Shown: piece after piece, positions 53,101 to 60,358 of the stretch
Position numbering within the stretch: position 1 is the stretch's first letter
How the letters are laid out: every line of letters begins with the position of its first letter
Source: CAVUAA01 sp963739345
GTDB taxonomy: Bacteria > Chlamydiota > Chlamydiia > Chlamydiales > JAFEGQ01
Length of the DNA: 64,000 nucleotides
Direction of reading: 5' to 3'
NCBI GenBank assembly: GCA_963739345.1
Contig: CAVUAA010000001.1
Span: 620,001 to 684,000 of the forward strand
Translations under genes and position numbers: made by a program
The notes under the pieces: model-generated
The model's input: the letters and a program-made list of their open reading frames with translations, nothing else
Database searches by the model: none
Told to the model about the DNA's origin: nothing

Positions 53101-53593
53101 CCACCCCTTTAGTCTCTAGCAGCCGCCGTGCATGAGGGGGAGAGATGGCACCCAGCCGAAGCTCGGGGACCAAAAGGGGCAAGTTCTTCCGCACCTCGGG
53201 GCCATCCTTACCTCGTGAAACGGCAAGTAACAGTTCACCCAGATAGTAGTCCTCGACGCCCGTCTCAAACCGGAAGATCCACTGTCGTGCAGAGAGAATC
53301 GGCTGCCGCTCTCCAGAAACGAGCCAGCGGCGCATCATCTCGATGAAGAATGAGTGGGCGTGATTCGAGTCGTGGTGGGGGCAGAGGAGATGGACCCGAA
53401 ACCACCCCTGATCATCTTGCAGCTCACTCCACTGCACAAACGGGAGATCGGTCTGCCACTGCTCAAAATTGTCCCACGCCTGAGCTGGCACGATCATGTC
53501 GAGCACCTTCTCCAAATCGCCGAGGTAGCCGGGCGGTCCGTCGCCAGCCACCGTCGACGGGGCAACAATAGTAACTTTAGGTCTCTTGCTCAT
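50150..53593 (-). CDS. Fusion of an unknown ~635-residue domain with an OppA-type peptide-binding domain
   Basis: 1147 residues in one uninterrupted frame. Residues 1-635 match nothing I recognise: no signal peptide, no membrane helix, mixed alpha/beta. From about 640 (LRLNLTRAIHSLDPRIGSDRRSG) to the end it is a complete SBP_bac_5 domain like the neighbouring oppA, with no lipobox or signal at the joint. The chain thus has no visible route out of the cytoplasm. SgrR-type regulators also fuse a DNA-binding domain to a solute-binding domain, but no helix-turn-helix was found here. It is 2 bp upstream of oppA, so the two are cotranscribed. Confidence 0.8.
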   Translation of the reverse strand: MSKRPKVTIVAPSTVAGDGPPGYLGDLEKVLDMIVPAQAWDNFEQWQTDLPFVQWSELQDDQGWFRVHLLCPHHDSNHAHSFFIEMMRRWLVSGERQPILSARQWIFRFETGVEDYYLGELLLAVSRGKDGPEVRKNLPLLVPELRLGAISPPHARRLLETKGVEVSKKASHLHESLVAVMRRQPNLVRPEIIDDVQHFLLLCGESFRDIRSVRHLRRIIYSLYLARDSLRKELGLRPGWRHFHTRIMRAKLEYVFGEKPVLGIAIAVNALPTYEVLEADHILRAVAQVGPEIRVVERSFFAYQLPDDPIRCIYVEVERHDRQPVTGEELDRLRAELATELKGRVERLTHSVFNPPNEENVYRSIMALGREIRYVRDIPQVSISFQGQDRMSLTFSVIMVRVWKEDSQSVEELTSKLPHGVVCKVQDEVEAGLLRKRYVKRASVFSISLEKERFLRRDAAVDLGRARQFVVQCLNQMFGDVRDFNGGLIDKQSEVLESAKGLLNTDERREEFLLENLFYALTPPVMQSYLEPSVVKLLLDLILSLGQQDLPSRGGAALEHRQLPGGAYLLVACANHKSFYSEVQKAVEELSVDPLHLASALLPAQGLYFLCYVHLHDDEVARQELRTTVERALSGWQQQQRSRQCLRLNLTRAIHSLDPRIGSDRRSGILMKMLYEGLTRLDASGKPTLAAAESVHLSEDKRTYTFTLRSTRWTNGELITAHDFEYAWKIVMAPDFKSRYSFFDIIKGGKAAKEGTRSIDEVGIRVVDDRTLEVKLEHPAPYFLELVAHWTYLPLYRGIDKKRPGWASSKGEDYVCNGPFRLSEDRRREVVRLVKNASYWDAPSVRLDQIEIAQIDDPQTALNLYEQGQLDWIGEPLCELPNDAIPRLQTAGLLQKTPAAALYRYEFNVELSPFKNKKIRKALAYAINRKKLVEEVLQSGERPARGLFPHTVRLTRVSLLPDGDVERARRFFEEGLRELGMSREEFPPITISHIYLQEQDRVAKAVAKQWEEALGITVVTEGFEWKTFADHILSNDYQVAGITWYSWLRDPIYNLAPFRHRHGVFNVSRWESAEYQRVLDEADEAVNLHVREMRLMQAEALLMDEIPCTPLYYYSYTYVRRPEVHGVVVSEVGQTDFKWAYVAEEEK

Positions 53594-53654
53594 TCCGGCC
53601 AGCCATGCTACCCCAGAGACTTGTTAATGTCTAAAGTCCTTCCAGGAGATGACC

Positions 53655-53966
53655 ATGCCCGCACACCCCACCGATCGCCCCTTCACGGGAAAATATGTCG
53701 ATCACCACGCAGATGGTATCTACACCTGCTCTAACTGTGGTGAGCCCCTCTTTCAATCCAATGCAAAATTTGACTCAGGAACCGGCTGGCCGAGCTACAC
53801 GAACTGTATGATTGACGCCGTCGGAGAGGAGCCCGATGGCAACCGGACCGAGGTGCACTGCGCCAAGTGCCACGCCCACCTCGGCCACCTCTTCTCCGAC
53901 GGCCCCCTCCCTACAAGGCAACGCTACTGCATCAACTCCTCAGCCCTCACCTTCACACCCGCCTAA
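53655..53966 (+). CDS. msrB: Peptide methionine-R-sulfoxide reductase
   Basis: 103 residues from ATG 53655 (AGGAG 6 nt upstream; ATG 53649 is in frame but abuts the AGGAG). GVYTCSNCGEPLF-like ...IYTCSNCGEPLFQ and CAKCHAHLGHLFSDG supply the four zinc cysteines; RYCINSSAL holds the catalytic Cys. Short, complete MsrB. Repairs oxidised methionine. Stop codon lies inside a long palindrome. Confidence 0.95.
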   Translation: MPAHPTDRPFTGKYVDHHADGIYTCSNCGEPLFQSNAKFDSGTGWPSYTNCMIDAVGEEPDGNRTEVHCAKCHAHLGHLFSDGPLPTRQRYCINSSALTFTPA

Positions 53967-54005
53967 ATTGTCACATTCTGGGACAGTCCCAGAATGTGAC
54001 AATTT
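53965..54005. terminator. Perfect hairpin overlapping the msrB stop
   Basis: 41 bp, 20-nt arms (AAATTGTCACATTCTGGGAC and complement) around one A; the right arm ends in TTTTA. Starts in the msrB stop codon. Probable terminator or hairpin of the same style as those at 18888 and 39291. Confidence 0.75.
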
Positions 54006-54008
54006 TAC

Positions 54009-54079
54009 TGGCGAGGCCTGACCCGTGAGGCATCAGCTACCAATCCCTTAAGTTGACGCCATTGGGTAGCAATCGGGGT
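54009..54079. mobile_element. Truncated MITE remnant
   Basis: 54014-54069 matches the right half of the 5235-5370 element (ACCCGTG.GGCATCA.CTACCAATCCCTTAAG...CATTGG), and 54064-54079 is an IS982-type end (GGGTAGCAATCGGGGT, one mismatch). Its right edge touches the stop codon of the 54080-57337 gene. The left half is missing, so it is a deleted copy of the same nested arrangement as at 5221. Confidence 0.7.
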
Positions 54080-54280
54080 CTAAGAACAGTAGTTACTCCA
54101 AATCTCCGAACAGGCGTCAATGGCCAAGGCACCCTCATCCTCCGTTATCTTTTCTGATGCGACGCGGCTTAAAGCCTCATCGACACAACAATCGAGTAGT
54201 CGCCAGACCACAGCATCGCGCCGCGACCTAAACGCACACGATCTCAGAAGGGCTCGTTTATCGAGATCCATCAGCTCTCG

Positions 54281-55435
54281 ACCCAGTTTGTGACCCTGAC
54301 TCGACTCAAGGGTTAGCGAAGTGGTTCAGATACGACCGGAACGCCGACGGCAAGGGTACTCCCTTGCCAAGAAGTTTCGGGAAGTAGATGGGTCGCTGCA
54401 GCAGCCCTTGAGTCGAGCCAATTTTCTTAAGTGATTCGAGAGAGGCTGTAGGCTAGGATGGCACTCATGATCCGGATGGAGAATCCGAGTGCAGTGGAGG
54501 CTCGAACGCTACGTGGTAGTAGTCCCGTGATGCAGCTAAATGCTGTTTCTACGATCTGTCTCCGACTGCTGATTGCCTTCTCTTCTTCGTCTGTTCGCTT
54601 TCTAGTCGAGTTGGGGTGTTTCCTTCTGGCGAGAAGCTCGATGCAAGAGTCCTCTGCAAGAAGATCTTCGAGGTCATAGCAATTGTAGGCTCCGTCAGCA
54701 TAGAGCTTCGACTGTGGTGGGAGATCGAGCTCCATTTTCCACAGGACAGCAACGTCATTTCTGCATGCTGGCTCCATCGCTACCTCAACCGGTCCTCCCT
54801 CACACGTCACAACCATGTGCACCTTGATGCCGCAGAAGTACTGCTGCTTTGACGGAGCGTAGCCGAGGTATTCCTTGCCGAGGAAGAATTTCCGTCGATC
54901 AATCCGCTGCTTCTTACAACACTCCACCGGGAAACTGTCCACAGCATACTCAGAGGAGGAGTTGGTTCTCCTGAATATCAGAGCTAGAAAGCGAAATACT
55001 GCCGTCCATATCGGCCATGGAATTTTGTGCAGACGACGGTTGAGTCGACTCTCGCTCAAGAGATTGGGAAAGTACCGAGATTGGCGGCAAAACCAACAGG
55101 TTTTGCGATGATTTCCACCAAATAATTGTCCGGACATGATCGAGAATGTGATGATTTCAGCTGTGCTCATTCGAGCCTGCTGGTCATCTTCAAACCCCAT
55201 AGCTTTAATGACTTCGTCGCAAACAACGTAAGTGACAATGATTTGCATATCCATGTGTGATCTCCTTTTGGGACATTCAAAAAGGAAAAATATACACGGT
55301 TTACCGCAGGACTTCAGCGTTGCACTCATCTGCCACGCATCAGCCCTTGACAAGGGAGTACCCTTGCCGGCGAGCTGCTACGCGACATCTAAGCACAACG
55401 CTGAAGTCCTGCGGCAAATCAGGGTAGCACTCTGG
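54281..55435 (-). mobile_element. IS982-family insertion sequence, copy A
   Basis: 1155 bp, ends ACCCAGTTTGTGACCCTGA (left) and inverted ACCCAGAGTGCTACCCTGA (right), target duplication TCTCG (54276-54280, 55436-55440). Subterminal stem CGGCAAGGGTACTCCCTTGC near both ends. About 95 percent identical by eye to copy B. Transposase frame intact. Confidence 0.93.
54427..55254 (-). CDS. IS982-family transposase, copy A
   Basis: 275 residues from ATG 55254 (AAGGAG 7 nt upstream; further upstream reading is not protein-like). DDE residues: AVDSFPVECC (D), YADGAYNCYDLEDLL (D) and RQIVETAFSCITG (E), typical of IS982, with the SESRLNRRLH motif before them. It is intact and nearly identical to copy B, so transposition is recent. 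Confidence 0.93.
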   Translation of the reverse strand: MDMQIIVTYVVCDEVIKAMGFEDDQQARMSTAEIITFSIMSGQLFGGNHRKTCWFCRQSRYFPNLLSESRLNRRLHKIPWPIWTAVFRFLALIFRRTNSSSEYAVDSFPVECCKKQRIDRRKFFLGKEYLGYAPSKQQYFCGIKVHMVVTCEGGPVEVAMEPACRNDVAVLWKMELDLPPQSKLYADGAYNCYDLEDLLAEDSCIELLARRKHPNSTRKRTDEEEKAISSRRQIVETAFSCITGLLPRSVRASTALGFSIRIMSAILAYSLSRIT

Positions 55436-55689
55436 GTTCTCGGAGTGACTTTTTAAGAGGGTTAAAACCCTTCTGCGGGTAATGGTCATATTTCACCTCT
55501 ACGTCAGCTCGCTGAAGAAACCCTAGGCTCAACTCGAGCGATTCTCCCCGGGAAAAAAAGGCCCCCATACGCCATAGGGAGTAACCCCCAACGGTCCCCA
55601 AGAACATGCAAACAAAAAACCGGAAAAGCACTGAGCCCGTCTCCGAAGACCCTCGGTGGGTCAAGCGCTGTTCTTCAGCAAGTCCAAAG

Positions 55690-56847
55690 ACCCAGATTGC
55701 TACCCTGACTCGGCTTAAGGGCTAGCGAAGTGGTTCAGATACGACCGGAACGCCGACGGCAAGGGTACTCCCTTGCCGAGAAGTTCCGGGAAGTAGATGG
55801 GCCGCTGCAGCAGCCCTTAAGCCGAGCCAATTTTCTTAAGTGACTCGAGAGAGACTGTAGGCCAGGATAGCACTCATGATCCGGATGGAAAATCCAAGTG
55901 CAGTGGAGGCTCGAATGCTACGAGGTAGCAGTCCCGTGATGCAGCTAAACGCTGTCTCCACGATTTGTCTTCGACTACTAATCGCCTTCTCTGCCTCTTC
56001 CGTTCGCTTTCTTGTCGAATTCGGATGCTTTCTTCTGGCGAGAAGCTCGATGGAAGAATCCTCTGCAAGAACGTCTTCGAGGTCATAGCAATTGTAGGCT
56101 CCGTCAGCATAGAGCTTTGATTGTGGTGGGAGATCAAGCTCCATCTTCCATAAGACAGCAACGTCATTTCTGCATGCTGGCTCCATCGCCACCTCAACTG
56201 GTTCTCCCGCACATGTCACAACCATATGAACCTTAATGCCGCAGAAATATTTCTGTTTCGACGGAGCGTAGCCGATGTATTCCTTGCCGAGGAAGAACTT
56301 CCGTCGATCAATCCGCTGCTTCTTGCAGCACTCCACTGGAAAACTGTCCACAGCGTACTCAGACGAGGAGTTAGTCTTCCTGAATATCAGAGCTAGAAAG
56401 CGAAATACTGCCGTCCATATTGGCCATGGAATTTTGTGCAGACGACGATTGAGCCGGCTCTCACTCAAAAGATTGGGGAAGTAGCGAGATTGGCGGCAAA
56501 ACCAGCAGGTTTTGCGATGGTTCCCACCAAATAGTTGCCCGGACATGATCGAGAACGTGATGATTTCAGCTGTGCTCATTCGAGCTTGCCGGTCATCTTC
56601 AAATCCCATAGCTTTAATGACTTCATCGCAAACGACGTAGGTGATAATGATTTGCATGTCCATGTGCCTTCTCCTTTTTGGGGCATTCAAAAAGAAAAAA
56701 TATACACGGTTTACCACAGGACTTCAGTGTTGCACTCATCTGCCACGTATCAGCTCTTGGCAAGGGAGTACCCTTGCCGGCGAGCTGCTACGCGACATCT
56801 AAGCACAACACTGAAGTCCTGTGGCAAATCAGGGTAGCAATCTGGGT
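55690..56847 (-). mobile_element. IS982-family insertion sequence, copy B
   Basis: 1158 bp with terminal inverted repeats ACCCAGATTGCTACCCTGA, target duplication CAAAG (55685-55689, 56848-56852). Same orientation as copy A with 254 bp of the target gene between them. Its ends equal those of the MITEs at 5221 and 46985. Confidence 0.94.
55836..56663 (-). CDS. IS982-family transposase, copy B
   Basis: 275 residues from ATG 56663, preceded by AAGGAGAAGGCAC. Same catalytic motifs as copy A; the few differences are scattered (Gly/Glu, Thr/Ala) and conservative. Likely functional and the driver of the IS982-ended MITEs. Confidence 0.93.
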   Translation of the reverse strand: MDMQIIITYVVCDEVIKAMGFEDDRQARMSTAEIITFSIMSGQLFGGNHRKTCWFCRQSRYFPNLLSESRLNRRLHKIPWPIWTAVFRFLALIFRKTNSSSEYAVDSFPVECCKKQRIDRRKFFLGKEYIGYAPSKQKYFCGIKVHMVVTCAGEPVEVAMEPACRNDVAVLWKMELDLPPQSKLYADGAYNCYDLEDVLAEDSSIELLARRKHPNSTRKRTEEAEKAISSRRQIVETAFSCITGLLPRSIRASTALGFSIRIMSAILAYSLSRVT

Positions 56848-57409
56848 CAAAGGCCAAACAGCCAGCAAATAAGCCTACCGAACCGGACAGAAGTTTCCAT
56901 AGGTCGTCATGGATTCCTGCGCGCTTTTGTGACGAGTAAATCCCAATCCTGGTGGCTCGTCGCGTATAGACACGGCGTGCAGACCTTCTCCAGTCACTGA
57001 GCATAACCAGGCACTCACTGATCTGCATTCTAAATACTTTAGGCTTTGGCTCCAGCCATTTGGCCCGCACCTCGCGTAGCTCTGGTAACAACCGCATGAC
57101 AATCTTGGGACGGACGATCTCCCTTACAATTTTAAGAAAAAGCTTGTTCACCTGGGCAAGCCGTCCCGTCGCCTTAAGTGATTTCCATGGATCGGGATCC
57201 TGCACGGCCTCCTGGATGATCATCGGATAAAGATCCGCGGCAACCATCTCGTCCTCTTTCTCTTGAGGCTCTAAGTAATAGCTGACGAAATTTGATGCTC
57301 TCTGAAGAACGGATGCGAATCTATCCATCACTTGCACCTTGCCATAGAATGGCCTTGGATAGGGTAAGGCCTAAGGATCTTAAGGTATCGAGGAAATATT
57401 TGTCTACGA

Positions 57410-57772
57410 TTAAGGTAAGGTTTGAGTCAGCCCGCAGCTAGGGCAGAAGCCCCACTCACCCTCTATCTCCGTATCGCACCGGACACAATTAGGGAGCTTG
57501 GCGTCATGCCAGTGGTCCCGCCGGTGATAGATCACCTGACCAATGATGACGGCCACCGGGATGGAAGTTGCGATCTGCTTGATCAAGAAAAGGGTGGATT
57601 GCTCAACCATTGCGAGAAAAGCCAAGATCACGAAGCCGATCAGTACACAAATCATGTAGGGCAAAGAGATATCACGCACCTCCTTGTGGACATGGATCCT
57701 CCACACCTGGAGCCAATAGCCAACCACCAAAAGAGCGATGGCGAAGATCGATAGGATGTCGACAATCAACAT
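57410..57772 (-). CDS. PQ-loop (SemiSWEET-like) membrane protein with zinc ribbon
   Basis: 120 residues. Three membrane helices (IVDILSIFAIALLVVGYWL, ISLPYMICVLIGFVILAFLAM, IATSIPVAVIIGQVIY) with the PQ-loop context YWLQVWRIHVHKEVRDISLPY; the PQ pair itself reads LQ. A C-terminal CxxC-x9-CxxC (CVRCDTEIEGEWGFCPSC) forms a zinc ribbon. SemiSWEETs dimerise to pass small sugars; the attached zinc ribbon is unusual and the true substrate is unknown. The two-module architecture is visible directly, the SWEET relation is inferred. Confidence 0.65.
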   Translation of the reverse strand: MLIVDILSIFAIALLVVGYWLQVWRIHVHKEVRDISLPYMICVLIGFVILAFLAMVEQSTLFLIKQIATSIPVAVIIGQVIYHRRDHWHDAKLPNCVRCDTEIEGEWGFCPSCGLTQTLP

Positions 57773-57849
57773 AGTCTACCTATCCCAGGTCGGAACTAAG
57801 AAAACAAGCTCTTGCACCTTATATATGAATTTTTTTACACAGGAAGATT

Positions 57850-59283
57850 ATGCGACCTTGGATGATAGGACTATGTCTCGTGTTGACGGGCTGCCGACCA
57901 GAGGTGGCGCCATTCTCATTAGCGCCCCGCTGTCCAACCTCTGTTTGGGCTCCGGGTCTCTACCAAAAGGACGCCGAGCAGCAGATGGAATGTGAGCTTG
58001 CATGCGGGGTGCCGACGATCGAGCCGGAGGCGGGTGATGAGATGGGTCTGAGTGATTTGGTCTGTCTAGCCCTACAGAACAGCCCCACCACCCGAGAGTC
58101 GTGGGCCGACGCCCGCATCGCTGCCGCCCAGTATGGCGCCGGCCGGGCCGCCTACTACCCCGATGTGACGGCTACCCCTTGGGTGGGGTCCCTCCGGCAG
58201 GCCGCCTTCTTTGGTCGCCGCAACATCCAACGGGATCAATTTCAAGACTATGGCCCTCAACTCCGAGTCAGCTACCTTCTCTTTGACTTTGGTGCTCGCG
58301 AAGCGAACGTCCACTCCCTCTGTGAAGCGCTGGTCGCCGCCAACTGGACTCACAATTCTCAGATCCAAAAACTTATCCAGAGGGTTGGCTCGGACTACTA
58401 CGGCTATCTAGCCGCCCACGAGCAGCTGGAGGCGCAGCGTACCAACGTCGAAAATGCGCAGGTGAATCTTGCGGCCACGTCAGCAAGACGGCGGGCCGGG
58501 GTGGCCGACGTGGCCGACGAACTGATGGCCCGCACGCAGCTCGCACAGCAGAGGCTGAAACTACTCGACGCGGACCAGCGACTCGTGATGCAGCTGACCC
58601 AGCTGACACAAGACATCGGCGTCCCCTCGACTATTTCGATCACCCCCCGACCATTGCCCGAGGTGATCCCCGTCGAACAGGTCACCTGTTCGGTCGAAGA
58701 CTTAGTCGCCCAAGCCTATCACTGCCGCCCCGACCTCCTCGCCGGACTCGCTGACGTCCGCCAGCAGCGGGCAGGCCTCGTCGAGGCGGTGCGCAACCAA
58801 TATGGATCGCTCGACCTCACAGGACGGGTAGGTACCACCTACTTCAACTCAGGCGCCAGCGACAGCTACGACTACAACGCCGCAGTCCGCCTCACTGTTC
58901 CCCTTTTCAAGGGGTGGTGGTACAAAAATAAAGTGCGCGAAGCTCAAGGAAAGGTGGAAAAAGCCCGTGCGCAGCTAAGAGAGCTACAGGTCTCAATTAG
59001 CCGCGGCGTGGTTCAATCGTATCAAGACTTCATGATTGCCGCCGACAAAGTGAAGACAGGCGAGGAGTATGTGAAATCGGCCGCTCACTCCTACGACGCC
59101 GCCCTCCAAAAATACAAGGCGGGGACAACCAACTACACCACCCTCTTTACCGCTCTGGCCACCCTCGCCGACGCCCGCTCGGCCCTCGTCACCGCCCGCC
59201 ATGATTGGTACACCTCTCTGATCAACCTCTCCTATGCGGTTGGCTCGCTAAACAAACCCGATTGCAGGAGGTTCTGTGCGTAG
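57850..59283 (+). CDS. Outer membrane efflux lipoprotein (TolC/NodT type)
   Basis: 477 residues. Lipoprotein signal MRPWMIGLCLVLTGCRPEV with lipobox LTGC; two OEP repeats rich in Ala/Gln/Arg helices (e.g. VEKARAQLRELQVSISRGVVQSYQDFMIA). Forms the outer membrane channel of the tripartite pump encoded downstream. Overlaps the adaptor start by 8 bp. Confidence 0.88.
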   Translation: MRPWMIGLCLVLTGCRPEVAPFSLAPRCPTSVWAPGLYQKDAEQQMECELACGVPTIEPEAGDEMGLSDLVCLALQNSPTTRESWADARIAAAQYGAGRAAYYPDVTATPWVGSLRQAAFFGRRNIQRDQFQDYGPQLRVSYLLFDFGAREANVHSLCEALVAANWTHNSQIQKLIQRVGSDYYGYLAAHEQLEAQRTNVENAQVNLAATSARRRAGVADVADELMARTQLAQQRLKLLDADQRLVMQLTQLTQDIGVPSTISITPRPLPEVIPVEQVTCSVEDLVAQAYHCRPDLLAGLADVRQQRAGLVEAVRNQYGSLDLTGRVGTTYFNSGASDSYDYNAAVRLTVPLFKGWWYKNKVREAQGKVEKARAQLRELQVSISRGVVQSYQDFMIAADKVKTGEEYVKSAAHSYDAALQKYKAGTTNYTTLFTALATLADARSALVTARHDWYTSLINLSYAVGSLNKPDCRRFCA

Positions 59284-60358
59284 ACTGACCCTTGTGCTGA
59301 CCGCCCTCTCCCTCGTCGCCTGCTCCAAAAAGGAGCCACCACCACCAACCCGCCCTCCTGCACAGGTGAGAGTGGCAACGGCGACATCGCGCGACATGCC
59401 CTATGTGGTGCGAACCATCGGTCAAGTGTGGGCCTTCAACGTCGTCGACATCATCCCGCAGGTGCAGGGACAGCTGACGGGAGCCTTTGTCGACCAGGGA
59501 GACTACGTCAGGGCAGGCGATCTCATGTTCACAATTGACCCCCGCATCTACGAGGCAGAGCTCGAGCAAAACCGAGGACGACTCGAACAGGCCGAGGCGA
59601 GCTTGCGTTTTGGAGTCGAACAGGTGGAGCGATTCTACGAGCTCCTTCCCGACGGGTACGTCTCCAAGCTCGACTACGAACAATATATATCGCAAATGCA
59701 AGAGGCGGCCGGCCAGGTGGAGGAGTATCAGGGGGCGGTGCAGCAGGCAGAGGTCAATCTGCAATTCACCAATATCGTCGCACCCATGTCTGGACAACTT
59801 GGTCTGCGCAATATTGACCCGGGCAACATCGTCAGCCCAGAAGAGACTACACCGATCATCACTCTCAACCAAATTGAACCAATCAATATCAACTTCCACA
59901 TTGCCGAGCGGTTTCTTCCCATGATTCAGAAATACCGCGCAGAAGCCCCTCTCGAGGTGGTGGCAACGGTGACGGGCGCAGAGGGAAAAACCTTCACAGG
60001 AGAGCTCTCCTTCATCGACAACCAGATCAACATCCCATCGGGAACCATCTTGATGAAGGGGGCGTTTGCCAACAAAAACCATCACCTCTGGCCCGGACAA
60101 TTTTGCGATGTTCAGATCAACCTCTACACAATTTCTGATGCCGTCCTCATCCCCACTGCAGCGATCAATATCGACACCAAAGGGCCGTTCTGTTTTGTGC
60201 TAAAGGAAGATGACACCGTTGAGCAGCGCCGCCTCCAGCTTGGCCAACTCTTTGACACTGAGCAGATTATCGAGTCTGGAGTGAAAGTGGGCGAGACGGT
60301 GGTCACCGACGGGCAGATGATGCTCCGCCCCGGCCGCAAAGTAAAAGTGGTCACATGA
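59276..60358 (+). CDS. RND efflux periplasmic adaptor lipoprotein
   Basis: 360 residues, start GTG 59276 behind GGAGG. Lipoprotein signal (LVLTALSLVACSKKEP), then barrel-sandwich halves (VVDIIPQVQGQLTGAFVDQGDYVRAGDLMFTID and LQFTNIVAPMSGQLGLRNIDPGNIVS) around a helical hairpin, then beta domains: HlyD/AcrA family. Links the outer membrane channel with the RND pump. Ends in an ATGA overlap with it. Confidence 0.93.
   Translation: MRRLTLVLTALSLVACSKKEPPPPTRPPAQVRVATATSRDMPYVVRTIGQVWAFNVVDIIPQVQGQLTGAFVDQGDYVRAGDLMFTIDPRIYEAELEQNRGRLEQAEASLRFGVEQVERFYELLPDGYVSKLDYEQYISQMQEAAGQVEEYQGAVQQAEVNLQFTNIVAPMSGQLGLRNIDPGNIVSPEETTPIITLNQIEPININFHIAERFLPMIQKYRAEAPLEVVATVTGAEGKTFTGELSFIDNQINIPSGTILMKGAFANKNHHLWPGQFCDVQINLYTISDAVLIPTAAINIDTKGPFCFVLKEDDTVEQRRLQLGQLFDTEQIIESGVKVGETVVTDGQMMLRPGRKVKVVT

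Larger units (their letters stand above)
54080..57337 (-). pseudogene. Gene broken twice by IS982; two adjacent membrane helices
   Basis: Three fragments (57337-56848, 55689-55436, 54280-54080) join in one frame after removing both IS982 copies and one 5-bp duplication each: ...AGCLAF|GLAEEQRL... and ...KKSLRE|LMDLDKRA..., ending in TAG. The restored protein has about 315 residues: helical N-terminus (MQVMDRFASVLQRASNFVSY), two hydrophobic segments (SGSVGLFAGCLAFGLA and FRFFVCMFLGTVGGYSLW) some 20 residues apart, and a helical C-terminus. The paired segments recall the bilobed region of chlamydial inclusion-membrane proteins, which is only a suggestion. No family recognised. Confidence 0.9.

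Noticed and set aside
54080..57337. Composite transposon formed by the two IS982 copies
   Set aside because: Each copy has its own target duplication and the DNA between them is the middle of the interrupted gene, so they are two independent insertions.
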